The notes beneath the pieces were generated by a model that was not told the DNA's origin, did no database searches, and worked only from the letters and a program-made list of their open reading frames with translations. This document shows positions 16,717-25,220 of a DNA stretch of 34,636 bases, piece by piece. Source of the DNA: Porticoccus sp. (GTDB lineage Bacteria > Pseudomonadota > Gammaproteobacteria > Pseudomonadales > Porticoccaceae); the NCBI GenBank assembly GCA_021773405.1, contig JAJFKD010000035.1:1-34636 (forward strand), given 5' to 3'. The position numbers and the translations under genes are program-made. Position 1 is the stretch's first letter. The number at the start of each line of letters is the position of its first letter.

Positions 16717-18393
16717 ATGCTACGACTAAGCGATTTACAATTACCCCTCGATCATACCGATGAGGAGTTGCAGACTGCTATTCTTCATAAACTGGGTATT
16801 ACCGTGGAGGAATTGCAGAGTTTTAGCTTGTTCAAGCGTAGCTACGATGCACGAAAAAAACATAAAATTCTTCTTATTTATCAACTGGATGTGGTGCTAA
16901 CAGCTACCGCAGAGAAGCGTGTGTTAGAGCAGTTCGCCAATCAATCATTTGTGCGCCCAAGCCCTGATACTCGCTATCAATTTGTTACAGAAGTGGCAGA
17001 GAACTTTCCTTCAGAAACTCAGCAACGTCCCATAGTGATAGGCTTTGGTCCCTGCGGCATGTTGGCGGCGTTGGTGCTGGCGCAAATGGGGTTTAAACCC
17101 ATTGTGCTAGAGCGAGGTCAGGAAGTAAGGCAACGAACTAAAGACACTTGGGGATTGTGGCGAGAAGGCAAACTTAATACAGAATCCAACGTTCAGTATG
17201 GCGAGGGCGGTGCAGGTACGTTTTCTGATGGCAAACTCTATAGCCAAGTAAAGGATAAACGCCACCTGGGTCGCAAGGTCTTAACCGAGTTTGTGAAAGC
17301 CGGTGCACCAGAAGAAATTATGTACGTCAGCAAGCCCCATATTGGCACCTTTAAATTAGTGACAATGGTTGAAAACATCCGCAACGATATTATTGCTTTG
17401 GGTGGGGAAATTCGCTTTGGTAGCAAAGTAGAAACTATTCACCGCCAGACCGGTGAAGACCAGCTCAGTAAAAAACAGCTCAGTGAAAATGAAAGCGGTC
17501 AGATTACGGGTGTTACCATCACCTCCGCTTCAGGCGAGAGAGAAACCCTGCACAGCCGTCACATTATTTTGGCTATTGGTCACAGCGCTAGAGACAGTTT
17601 TCAAATGTTATTGGAGCAAGGTGTTTATATCGAACCAAAACCCTTTTCTATAGGTTTTCGTATCGAACACCCCCAATCTGTTATCGATAAAGCCCGGTTT
17701 GGTGAGCAAGCAGGCCATCCTATTCTTGGTGCGGCAGATTATAAGTTGGTCCATCACTGCAAAAATGGCCGCAGTGTCTACAGCTTTTGTATGTGCCCTG
17801 GTGGCACTGTCGTTGCTGCTACCTCAGAAGAGGGCAGTGTGGTCACCAATGGCATGTCGCAATATTCACGTAATGAGCGTAATGCCAATTCGGCTATTGT
17901 GGTGGGTATCGAACCACAGAAAGATTATCCAGAGCACCCTTTAGCAGGTATCGATCTACAGCGGAAACTGGAAGCCACAGCCTATCAACTAGGTGGAAAA
18001 AACTACAATGCCCCGGCACAGCTGGTCGGTGATTTTCTGGAAGATAAACCTTCTACAGAGCTAGGGTCAGTTGTTCCATCCTATACGCCAGGCGTTACCT
18101 TGGGCGACTTGAGCCAAGCACTACCAGAATTTGCCATTGCAGCCATTCGTGAGGCGATACCTGAATTTGAGAAGAAGATTAAAGGGTTCTCCATGGCAGA
18201 TGCGGTTTTAACTGGTGTCGAGACCAGAACCTCCGCGCCCATTTGTATACGGCGTGGAAAAGACTACCAAAATATCAATACCCAGGGTTTATACCCCGCA
18301 GGGGAAGGTGCGGGCTACGCCGGCGGTATATTATCGGCTGGTATTGATGGTATTAAAGTGGCGGAAGCCGTGGCATTGGATATTTTGAAATAA
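16717..18393 (+). CDS. FAD-dependent dehydrogenase of the COG2509 type
   Basis: This 558-residue flavoprotein has an N-terminal module of about 90 residues (SDLQLPLDHTDEELQTAI, then FKRSYDARKK) that is characteristic of this uncharacterised group. The FAD-binding Rossmann motif IGFGPCGMLAA follows at about 108-118, with VLERG ending the second strand. Further conserved stretches are YGEGGAGTFSDGKLYS, ILAIGHSARDSF, FSIGFRIEHPQ and the C-terminal PAGEGAGYAGGI flavin-contacting segment. It is probably cytoplasmic. The reaction and electron acceptor are unknown. The ATG lacks an obvious ribosome site. It lies 68 bases upstream of ygiQ on the same strand, but ygiQ has its own promoter-like sequence. 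Confidence 0.88.
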   Translation: MLRLSDLQLPLDHTDEELQTAILHKLGITVEELQSFSLFKRSYDARKKHKILLIYQLDVVLTATAEKRVLEQFANQSFVRPSPDTRYQFVTEVAENFPSETQQRPIVIGFGPCGMLAALVLAQMGFKPIVLERGQEVRQRTKDTWGLWREGKLNTESNVQYGEGGAGTFSDGKLYSQVKDKRHLGRKVLTEFVKAGAPEEIMYVSKPHIGTFKLVTMVENIRNDIIALGGEIRFGSKVETIHRQTGEDQLSKKQLSENESGQITGVTITSASGERETLHSRHIILAIGHSARDSFQMLLEQGVYIEPKPFSIGFRIEHPQSVIDKARFGEQAGHPILGAADYKLVHHCKNGRSVYSFCMCPGGTVVAATSEEGSVVTNGMSQYSRNERNANSAIVVGIEPQKDYPEHPLAGIDLQRKLEATAYQLGGKNYNAPAQLVGDFLEDKPSTELGSVVPSYTPGVTLGDLSQALPEFAIAAIREAIPEFEKKIKGFSMADAVLTGVETRTSAPICIRRGKDYQNINTQGLYPAGEGAGYAGGILSAGIDGIKVAEAVALDILK

Positions 18394-18409
18394 GGCTTAT
18401 CGGACAGCT

Positions 18410-18438
18410 TCGATAACTACCTGATTTATCTGTATAAT
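18410..18438 (+). promoter_or_regulatory. Sigma-70-type promoter of the YgiQ gene
   Basis: TCGATA (18410-18415, four of six matches to TTGACA) lies 17 bases from a perfect TATAAT (18433-18438). Transcription would begin near 18445, giving a leader of under 20 bases before the ATG at 18462. Confidence 0.55.
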
Positions 18439-18461
18439 GCGCGACCCTTCTCGATTTTCCG

Positions 18462-20750
18462 ATGGTTATGACCCAAGCCTCCAAACAATACACTGCAAAG
18501 TCTGCGGCACCATTATTCTCCCACCGTAAATATTGGGCTGAATGCTATGGTACGGCCCCATTTTTGCCCATGTCCCGGGCGGAGATGGATGAGTTGGGTT
18601 GGGATAGCTGCGATATTATCCTCGTTACAGGTGATGCCTACGTAGATCATCCAAGCTTTGGTATGGCAGTAATAGGCCGTAGCCTTGAAGCTCAGGGTTT
18701 TAGGGTTGGTATTATTGCTCAGCCGGATTGGACCTCTAAAGATGCTTTTATGGCGCTGGGTGAGCCCAATCTGTTCTTTGGTGTTACCGCGGGCAATATG
18801 GACTCCATGATCAACCGTTACACGGCAGATCGTCGGGTGCGCCACGATGATGCCTATACGCCAAACAATGAAGGTGGTAAGCGCCCAGACCGCGCTGTTA
18901 CGGTCTATTCCCAGCGTTGCAAAGAAGCCTACAAACATGTGCCGCTGATCATTGGCAGTATCGAAGCCAGTTTGCGTCGTCTTGCCCATTACGATTATTG
19001 GTCTGATTCAGTTCGCCGTTCTGTATTGGTGGACTCCACCGCTGATATTTTGCTTTATGGTAATGCCGAGCGAGCAATTATTGATTTGGCCCACCGTATA
19101 GCGAATGGAGAGAAGGTATCGGACATTACTGATATTCGAGGCACTGCATTTATTCGTAAAGCCGTTCCCGAAGGCTGGCGAGAAATAGATTCCACCCGCA
19201 TAGATTCACCGGGGAAAATAGATGCGCTACTCAGCCCCTATCAACGAACAGACCAAAAAGATCCTGCGAGTTGTGCATCCAATGACGCTAATACAGAAGA
19301 TGCTGATGTGCCACAAGTGGTCACCATTCTTCCCAGTTCAGATGCAAAGATTGACGATACCGCGTCCAATCGCGATGAGCAGACCTATATCCGTTTACCA
19401 TCCTACGAAAAACTGAGAAATGATCCGGTACTTTACGCCCACGCATCACGGGTATTTCATAAAGAAACTAATCCAGGTAATGCTCGGGTTCTGGTACAGC
19501 GTCATGGTATTCATGAACTTTGGGTGAATCCGCCACCGATTCCACTGGAAACAGACGAGATGGATTGGGTGTTTGACCATGCCTACCAGCGTGTTCCTCA
19601 CCCATCCTATGGTGATGCCAAAATCCCCGCTTATGAAATGATCCGTTTCTCAGTGAATATTATGAGGGGTTGTTTTGGTGGATGTACTTTCTGTTCTATT
19701 ACTGAACACGAAGGGCGGATTATTCAAAGCCGTTCTGAAGATTCTATTATTAGTGAAGTAGAAAAAATTCGGGATATGGTTCCTGGCTTTACCGGGGCTA
19801 TTTCTGACCTCGGTGGCCCAACGGCCAATATGTATAACCTCACCTGTAAAAGTAAGGAAATTGAAGAAAGCTGTCGTCGACCATCCTGTGTCTTCCCCGG
19901 TATCTGTAAAAACCTGATTACCGATCACAGCTCCACAACCCAACTCTATCGCCGTGCCAGAGCCGTACCCGGTGTGAAGCGTGTGGCTATTGCTTCAGGG
20001 TTGCGTTATGACCTTGCGGTGGAAGACCCGGAATATGTAAAAGAGTTGGTGACCCACCATGTTGGTGGCTACCTGAAAATTGCGCCAGAACATACCGAAG
20101 ATAGGCCCTTATCCATGATGATGAAGCCGGGTATGGGTACCTATGACCGCTTCAAAAAAATGTTCGACAAGTATTCGAAAGAAGCGGGCAAAGAGCAGTA
20201 TTTAATTCCCTATTTTATCTCGGCGCATCCAGGCACCACCGATGAAGACATGATCAATCTCGCCATGTGGTTAAAGCAGAATGAGTTTCGGGTGGATCAG
20301 GTGCAGAACTTCTATCCGTCGCCCATGTGCTCCGCGACAGCCATGTACCACGCCGAGCGCAATCCACTGAAAAAAGTAAAATACAAAAGCGATAAAATCT
20401 TTAGTGCAAAAACCAAAGCGCAACGTACCTTGCATAAAGCCTTACTTCGTTACCATGATCCTAATAATTGGGCACTGGTGCGTGAGGCATTGAAGAAAGC
20501 AGGATTAGCCAAACTGATTGGTAATGGTAAGCACCAGTTAGTGCCCTCAGAAGAAGTGGAGCTGAAAGGAAAGCAGCAACAAGCAAGGGGTAGCAGGCGT
20601 GCGCTGACCAAACATACGGGTTTGCCACCTAGTGGGAGAACACCTAAGTACAGAGCATCTAAGAGTGCTGGAGCTAAAAACCCTGGAACTAAAGGCTCAG
20701 GAGTTAAAAGAAAGCCCTCAAAGAAAAGTCCCACAAGGAGTCGGCGTTAA
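18462..20750 (+). CDS. ygiQ: YgiQ-type radical SAM protein
   Basis: This 762-residue cytoplasmic protein has the YgiQ N-terminal domain (from about residue 20), then a radical SAM core with the CxxxCxxC cluster motif [12 protein letters not shown] (Cys404, Cys408, Cys411). The family-typical [17 protein letters not shown] stretch is present near residue 620. These proteins bind a 4Fe-4S cluster and SAM; the reaction is not established. Two departures from the family core stand out. One is a polar insertion at about 262-310 rich in Asp, Ser and Ala. The other is a Lys/Arg/Ser/Gly-rich tail of about 60 residues at the C-terminus. The start is ATG 18462 or ATG 18468. Confidence 0.93.
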   Translation: MVMTQASKQYTAKSAAPLFSHRKYWAECYGTAPFLPMSRAEMDELGWDSCDIILVTGDAYVDHPSFGMAVIGRSLEAQGFRVGIIAQPDWTSKDAFMALGEPNLFFGVTAGNMDSMINRYTADRRVRHDDAYTPNNEGGKRPDRAVTVYSQRCKEAYKHVPLIIGSIEASLRRLAHYDYWSDSVRRSVLVDSTADILLYGNAERAIIDLAHRIANGEKVSDITDIRGTAFIRKAVPEGWREIDSTRIDSPGKIDALLSPYQRTDQKDPASCASNDANTEDADVPQVVTILPSSDAKIDDTASNRDEQTYIRLPSYEKLRNDPVLYAHASRVFHKETNPGNARVLVQRHGIHELWVNPPPIPLETDEMDWVFDHAYQRVPHPSYGDAKIPAYEMIRFSVNIMRGCFGGCTFCSITEHEGRIIQSRSEDSIISEVEKIRDMVPGFTGAISDLGGPTANMYNLTCKSKEIEESCRRPSCVFPGICKNLITDHSSTTQLYRRARAVPGVKRVAIASGLRYDLAVEDPEYVKELVTHHVGGYLKIAPEHTEDRPLSMMMKPGMGTYDRFKKMFDKYSKEAGKEQYLIPYFISAHPGTTDEDMINLAMWLKQNEFRVDQVQNFYPSPMCSATAMYHAERNPLKKVKYKSDKIFSAKTKAQRTLHKALLRYHDPNNWALVREALKKAGLAKLIGNGKHQLVPSEEVELKGKQQQARGSRRALTKHTGLPPSGRTPKYRASKSAGAKNPGTKGSGVKRKPSKKSPTRSRR

Positions 20751-20948
20751 GACTAAAAAAATTCAGGGAATAGGTGGCTTGGTTATTCGTTATAAATAGG
20801 TGCACTCCCTTTATTTGTAAGAAGAACCTGGCATTTTGTGGGCGGGTTGGCAGTATTGGGCAATAGTATTGGTTAGTGTTGTACCACATACCGATGAGTA
20901 TGATATTGGTGTTAAAGTAAAACTTATTAGTGTTTGGAGGAGGGCTCT

Positions 20949-21248
20949 ATGATGGATTCAGTATTGTCGGCGGGTATACAAGGAATGAAAGCCGGAATGA
21001 ATGGTGTGGACCAGGCCGCTCAAAACATTGCCGGAGTGACGGCGAGAACTACTTCCACTGATAGTAGTGGCAGTCTAGCGAGTAGTTACAGCCCAGCAAA
21101 TTCTGCTGGAAGCAGCCCAGATACAATTGTTAGTGTGACGGAATCGCTGATTCAACTGACTGAAAGTAAATCACAGGTTCAGGCATCAGCAAAAGTTGTT
21201 GAAACAGCGACTGATGTACTGGGAACACTGTTGGATACCAAAGCATAA
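20949..21248 (+). CDS. Small flagellar rod/hook-like protein
   Basis: From ATG 20949 this gives a 99-residue protein (or 98 from ATG 20952). A long GGAGGAGG ribosome site at 20936-20943 decides the start; a TTG in frame at 20934 lies inside that site and is not the start. The N-terminal stretch SAGIQGMKAGMNGVDQAAQN resembles the N-terminal helix of flagellar rod and hook proteins. The C-terminal part (QVQASAKVVETATDVLGTLL) resembles their C-terminal domain. The middle is Ser/Thr/Ala-rich. Full-length rod proteins are over 130 residues, so this is a minimal version. No other flagellar gene is in the window. Its role could be flagellar or unrelated. Confidence 0.72.
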   Translation: MMDSVLSAGIQGMKAGMNGVDQAAQNIAGVTARTTSTDSSGSLASSYSPANSAGSSPDTIVSVTESLIQLTESKSQVQASAKVVETATDVLGTLLDTKA

Positions 21249-21252
21249 ATCA

Positions 21253-21501
21253 TCATTTTTGATAGACATTGCACGCTGAAAATATACGTTCAGCTGGAAC
21301 CCGTAACTGTTCAATTAAATAAACCTTAAACGACTCCTCGTAAGGCTGTTCATCAACAGCTTTTTGCATACACAACATCCAAGATACCACCTCATCTGTA
21401 CCAATGGGCAAATGCCTATGGGCTTTAGGCATAGTTATGCTGCCAAAATTTTTCGAATACAACTTTGGCCCACCGAGCCCACAGGAAAGAACAAGTTGTT
21501 T
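21253..21501 (-). pseudogene. Remnant of a group II truncated haemoglobin (C-terminal half)
   Basis: An open stretch of 82 codons reads LGGPKLYSKNFG, then HRHLPIGTDEV, SWMLCMQKAVDE and ends PAERIFSACN. This matches the order of motifs in group II truncated haemoglobins (GGPxLY, RHLPFPIG with the proximal histidine, WLxCMxxAL). The frame is closed by a TAA at 21502-21504 and has no plausible start. The first half of the globin (B and E helices with the distal residues) is missing. Just upstream, another frame reads LFFPVGSVG, which resembles the missing LFxFLxGxLGG segment, so a frameshift near 21475 may be one of the lesions. The region beyond belongs to the glnN promoter and coding sequence. 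Confidence 0.7.
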
Positions 21502-21507
21502 TTAATA

Positions 21508-21523
21508 TGGTCTGTTTCTTGCT
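21508..21523 (+). promoter_or_regulatory. Sigma-54-type promoter of glnN
   Basis: TGGTCTGTTTCTTGCT has the invariant GG (21509-21510) and GC (21521-21522) with the required 10-base gap, and the TTGCT half is exact. Transcription would start near 21534, ahead of the glutamine synthetase ATG at 21609. Sigma-54 and NtrC control is expected for a nitrogen-assimilation gene. I did not find a clear NtrC dyad upstream. Confidence 0.5.
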
Positions 21524-21608
21524 TGGCTAAGTGATAGGAAGGCTGTTCGTGGTGGTAAACATCGTGTGTATCAGCCCATTTTTAGCTAACAGGGTGAGGA
21601 AAATGAAC

Positions 21609-23783
21609 ATGAGTGGAAATCAATCACGTATTCAGGCGATTGCTAAAATTGCAGATAGAGCACCAAAATCGAGCGTTATGCCCGATCCGTTGAGCAAAAT
21701 TTGGGCATCCGATGTTTTTGATCTGGCTACAATGGAAGAAGCGCTATCAAAAAATGCGTTTAAAGCGATCAAGAAAACGGTTCAAACTGGTGCTCCTCTA
21801 GATCCTGCTACCGCGGACGTAGTTGCTGCAGCAATGAAGGACTGGGCATTATCGAAAGGAGTTAAGTTTTTCTCTCATATTTTTTATCCAATGACTAACC
21901 TGACAGCTGAAAAGCATGATGGCTTTATTGTGACTAACTCTGACGGTGGCGCTATTACTGAATTTACTGGCAGTTTGTTGATTAAAGGGGAACCTGATGG
22001 TTCGTCGTTTCCCAATGGTAGCTTGCGGATGACCAATGCAGCGAGAGGTTACACTGCCTGGGACCCAACAAGTCCAGCGTATGTGATGAATACGGCTAAT
22101 GGCGCAACACTGATGATTCCTAGTGTGTTTATGTCCTGGACGGGCGAAGCGCTGGATAAAAAAATCCCACTCCTTCGTTCTAATGCTGCTATGGATAAGG
22201 CAGCGAATAAAGTACTTTCTTTAATGGGAGAAACAGAAATTGCCCCGTTAAACTCCAGTTGCGGTGCTGAGCAGGAATACTTTTTGGTGGATGAAACCTT
22301 TGCGAATATTCGTCCTGACTTGTTGTTAGCAGGCCGTACCTTATTTGGCGCATCACCGGCCAAAGGGCAAGAGTTTGATGATCATTATTTTGGTGCAATT
22401 CCAGAACGTGTTCAGGTTTTCATGCAAGATTTTGAAGACAAACTCTATAAGCTGGGAATTCCTGCAAAAACACATCACAACGAAGTTGCTCCCGGTCAGT
22501 TTGAAATAGCTCCATATTTCGAGGCGGCGAATGTGGCTGCTGACCATCAGCAACTCTTGATGACGGTGATGAAAAGTACGGCAAAAGAACATGGTTTTCT
22601 TTGTCTGTTACATGAAAAACCTTTTGCGGGTGTTAATGGTTCAGGTAAACATGTGAACTGGTCAATCGGTAATGCTACACAAGGTAATTTACTAGACCCT
22701 GGTAGCACACCGCATGATAATCTCAATTTTTTATTATTCTGTGGCGCTGTAATACGAGGCGTTCATTTGTATGGACCATTGCTCAGAGCTGTGATTGCCT
22801 CCGCTGCAAATGACCATCGTCTTGGTGCTAACGAAGCCCCTCCGGCGATTTTATCGGTTTATTTAGGTGATCAGTTAGAAAGTGTTTTTGAAGATATTAA
22901 AGCCGGTAAGCTGCTTGAAAAAGCTGAAGGTGGGGTGATGGATCTTGGGTTGACCCAGATACTGACTTTTGATCGAGACCCTGGCGATCGTAACCGGACA
23001 TCTCCCTTTGCCTTTACCGGAAACCGTTTCGAATTTAGAGCGGTAGGCTCATCTCAGTCAGTTTCAGGCCCATTGGTGGTTATGAATACAATGTTGGCAG
23101 ACTCGCTTAACTGGATAGCAGAAAAACTAGAAGTTGCATTATCAGATGGGAAAGATCAAACAGCAGCCGTTATTCTGGTGCTGCAAGAGTTGATGGAGTT
23201 ACATGGCAATGTGATTTTTGGTGGTGATGGCTACTCGTCAGAATGGCATGTGGCTGCAGTTGAGGAAAGGGGTTTAAAGAACATTCCAACTACAGCGGAT
23301 GCCTTGCCAGCCTATAAGGAAGATGCGGTTATTAACCTGTTTGAAAGTACTGGTGTATTGTCTCCCAAGGAGTTAGCAAGTCGTTTTGAAGTGTATGCCG
23401 AGCAATATATCTTAGCGATCGAAGTGGAAGCCAAACTGGTGATTGATATTGCTACAACTAAGATTTATCCCGCTGCCATAACTTATCTTTCCAATCTTAC
23501 TTCGACATCATCTAGTTTATCCAATATGGGTATTAATCTAGATAGTTCTGGTATTGAGTCTGTTGCATCAGAAGCAAACGCTATGATGATTGCAGTTAAG
23601 CAGCTTAGCTCTGCATTAGAACAACATGAGTTTAGCTCTGAGGAAGAGCATATGAAGCATTGTTCAGATGTGCTTTGTACTCTGATGCTTGAGGTTAGGG
23701 GGCATGCCGATACCTTGGAAGGATTGGTGGATGATGAGCTATGGCCGTTACCCAAATATCAAGAGATGATGTTTATAAAATAA
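21609..23783 (+). CDS. glnN: Type III glutamine synthetase
   Basis: The 724-residue product is the usual length for GSIII, well above the roughly 470 residues of GSI. It condenses ammonia and glutamate to glutamine with ATP in the cytoplasm. Typical GSIII blocks are SSCGAEQEYFLVDE, HHNEVAPGQFEIAP, FAGVNGSGKHVNWSIGN, LGANEAPPAILS and FEFRAVGSSQ. These cover the metal-binding glutamates and the ATP and glutamate sites. The frame extends upstream to 21531, but the GAGGA site at 21596-21600 fits ATG 21609 best; ATG 21603 is less well spaced. A sigma-54-type promoter lies upstream. GSIII is less common in gammaproteobacteria than GSI, so transfer into the lineage is possible, but base composition matches the neighbours. 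Confidence 0.94.
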   Translation: MSGNQSRIQAIAKIADRAPKSSVMPDPLSKIWASDVFDLATMEEALSKNAFKAIKKTVQTGAPLDPATADVVAAAMKDWALSKGVKFFSHIFYPMTNLTAEKHDGFIVTNSDGGAITEFTGSLLIKGEPDGSSFPNGSLRMTNAARGYTAWDPTSPAYVMNTANGATLMIPSVFMSWTGEALDKKIPLLRSNAAMDKAANKVLSLMGETEIAPLNSSCGAEQEYFLVDETFANIRPDLLLAGRTLFGASPAKGQEFDDHYFGAIPERVQVFMQDFEDKLYKLGIPAKTHHNEVAPGQFEIAPYFEAANVAADHQQLLMTVMKSTAKEHGFLCLLHEKPFAGVNGSGKHVNWSIGNATQGNLLDPGSTPHDNLNFLLFCGAVIRGVHLYGPLLRAVIASAANDHRLGANEAPPAILSVYLGDQLESVFEDIKAGKLLEKAEGGVMDLGLTQILTFDRDPGDRNRTSPFAFTGNRFEFRAVGSSQSVSGPLVVMNTMLADSLNWIAEKLEVALSDGKDQTAAVILVLQELMELHGNVIFGGDGYSSEWHVAAVEERGLKNIPTTADALPAYKEDAVINLFESTGVLSPKELASRFEVYAEQYILAIEVEAKLVIDIATTKIYPAAITYLSNLTSTSSSLSNMGINLDSSGIESVASEANAMMIAVKQLSSALEQHEFSSEEEHMKHCSDVLCTLMLEVRGHADTLEGLVDDELWPLPKYQEMMFIK

Positions 23784-23819
23784 TTGGTTTTGTTAGAGTA
23801 TTAAAATACTAGAGGACGG

Positions 23820-23862
23820 GCTGCCCTAGAGAACAGGTTTTAACTAGGGCAGCTTTAATTAT
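23820..23862 (+). terminator. Rho-independent terminator after glnN
   Basis: A perfect 10-bp stem, GCTGCCCTAG (23820-23829) and CTAGGGCAGC (23844-23853), has a 14-base loop and is followed by TTTAATTATT. It begins 36 bases after the glnN stop. The T run is interrupted, so efficiency is uncertain. It may also stop the opposing operon that ends at 23950. Confidence 0.65.
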
Positions 23863-23949
23863 TAAGTTGCTTGTACTACAGAAATTTAAGTATATTTTCT
23901 TTTAACTGTTAATTAAAAAAATGGGGATTATTTACGTAACAATTTTTTT

Positions 23950-24321
23950 TTAGTGTTGGATATATCCATCTTGTTTTATTAATTCCAACGCTTTTTCTCT
24001 ATCCAATTCTTCAATAGGGGATGCCAGGTAGTAGGGGAGTTCTACGGCGTTGTCACTTAACTGAATTATTTGTCCTTCCTGTAATCGCTCGATAACGGAA
24101 TGAAGTGTTTTTTCCAAATTATCTGGTGCTTGTTGATAGCGGCCAGTCATATAGTCAATCAGTTCCTGAATGCTGTGTTTTCCATCGGCAAGGGATACCA
24201 CAATACCCATCCAATCTTCTAAGGGGGATGTGTTATCAGGTTGATTGATATCTGCCAATGCAACCTGATTATCTTTACGAGTAAAGATCGCGGTTCGGTA
24301 AAAATATTGTGAGTTATTCAT
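23950..24321 (-). CDS. PqqD-like protein
   Basis: This 123-residue protein has a PqqD-type core at about 35-95 (DWMGIVVSLADGKHSIQELI, then a helix ending VIERLQEGQII). PqqD-type domains are winged-helix-like peptide chaperones that hand a precursor peptide to a radical SAM enzyme in PQQ and other RiPP pathways. Here there is no adjacent radical SAM gene or precursor peptide; YgiQ, 3 kb away, is not of the SPASM type. An extra N-terminal beta region (YRTAIFTRKDNQVALADI) and a C-terminal tail extend the core. It is the last gene of the hslV-led run, 43 bases after the glutaredoxin-like gene. No ribosome site is obvious. The family call is good; the role is unknown. Confidence 0.75.
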   Translation of the reverse strand: MNNSQYFYRTAIFTRKDNQVALADINQPDNTSPLEDWMGIVVSLADGKHSIQELIDYMTGRYQQAPDNLEKTLHSVIERLQEGQIIQLSDNAVELPYYLASPIEELDREKALELIKQDGYIQH

Positions 24322-24364
24322 AGACTAATAAACTTTTTGTTTGAGCGGTTGATGAATAATTATT

Positions 24365-24742
24365 TTAAGCAGCTTGTAATTCTGAAACCTCATTCTCAAG
24401 ATAATTAATAATATCTGAGGACTCGTACATCCAGTTTACTTCGCCTTTATTGTTCTCAATTCTTAGGCAGGGGACTTTCAGTTTTCCACCGCCGGTTTCG
24501 AGCTCTTGTTTACTGGTTTCACAGGTTTTTGCATTTACAGTTTTGATCTTCAGGTTATTTCGTTTTATTGAACGCCTAACTTTTACGCAAAAGGGGCAGG
24601 CGGGGTATTGGTATAAAGCCAGGTTGGCCATTTTTTTGTCGATTTCAGCTTGTAGTTCCGCATCGCGCTTAATACTTCTTGGGGTAAAAACCCAATTAAA
24701 AAATAAAATAATACGGCCTAATATCCAGCGAATAATTTGCAT
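24365..24742 (-). CDS. Glutaredoxin/GST-N-like protein with N-terminal hydrophobic helix
   Basis: This 125-residue protein begins with a short hydrophobic helix (IIRWILGRIILFFNWVF, residues 3-19) that may anchor it in the membrane, followed by a charged linker. A thioredoxin-fold domain from about 41 to 120 carries the dithiol motif CPFC (49-52) and the family's cis-proline region (KVPCLRIE), with WMYESSDIINYLE near the end. It is most similar in layout to membrane-tethered glutaredoxin-like proteins and would face the cytoplasm. An AGGA ribosome site lies 7 bases before the ATG. It sits between DUF971 and the PqqD-like gene in the hslVU run. Confidence 0.85.
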   Translation of the reverse strand: MQIIRWILGRIILFFNWVFTPRSIKRDAELQAEIDKKMANLALYQYPACPFCVKVRRSIKRNNLKIKTVNAKTCETSKQELETGGGKLKVPCLRIENNKGEVNWMYESSDIINYLENEVSELQAA

Positions 24743-24803
24743 TGAAATTCCTGATGTATAAAAAAAGTTAAATTTTTGTAGTTAAATAGAACTATTGAAT
24801 AGC

Positions 24804-25193
24804 TTAAAGTTTTTTGGGATCCACAAGCTGAACCACTTGCACATTAGCTTCACGATGTTTGCCTGCCTGCTGTAATGAGAGAATATATTTTTCCCAATAC
24901 TGGCTGTGATTAGTGGCTAAATCATAGAGGTAATCCCAGCTATAAATGCCGCTATCGTGGCCGTCATCAAAAGTGATTTGTATTGCATAGTTGCCCGAAG
25001 GTTCCAGATTGGCGACTTTGACGTCTTTTTTACCAACCTGAAGAACTTCTTGTCCTTTACCATGACCCCGTACTTCTGCACTGGGTGAATGTACGCGAAG
25101 ATATTCACCCGTCAGTGTGAAGTGGCTACCATCGCTGTATTCCAGCGATAGGCTGCCTTCATTCTTGTTAAGCTTTATCTTACTTGGGGCCAT
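24804..25193 (-). CDS. DUF971 protein (gamma-butyrobetaine hydroxylase N-terminal-like)
   Basis: This 129-residue protein has the compact beta fold of DUF971, recognisable by LEYSDGSHFTLTGEYLRVHSP, the NYAIQITFDDGHDSGIYSWDYL block and a C-terminal helix region. Stand-alone DUF971 proteins have no agreed function; in carnitine-related hydroxylases the same domain precedes the catalytic part and can bind zinc. It lies 27 bases after hslU, an arrangement common in gammaproteobacteria such as Pseudomonas, so co-transcription with hslVU is likely. Confidence 0.88.
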   Translation of the reverse strand: MAPSKIKLNKNEGSLSLEYSDGSHFTLTGEYLRVHSPSAEVRGHGKGQEVLQVGKKDVKVANLEPSGNYAIQITFDDGHDSGIYSWDYLYDLATNHSQYWEKYILSLQQAGKHREANVQVVQLVDPKKL

Positions 25194-25220
25194 AGTTAAG
25201 TACTTGTAATAATGGTGAAT

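Noticed and set aside
18513..18989. Open frame of 158 codons antisense to ygiQ
   Set aside because: No recognisable domain, no ribosome site and full overlap with a conserved gene; it is a shadow.
20934..20948. TTG start giving a longer flagellar-like protein
   Set aside because: The codons fall inside the GGAGGAGG ribosome site that serves the ATG at 20949.
21531..21608. N-terminal extension of glutamine synthetase
   Set aside because: The extra 26 residues do not resemble GSIII, and the GAGGA site with proper spacing points to ATG 21609. The proposed sigma-54 transcript would also start near 21534, leaving no leader.
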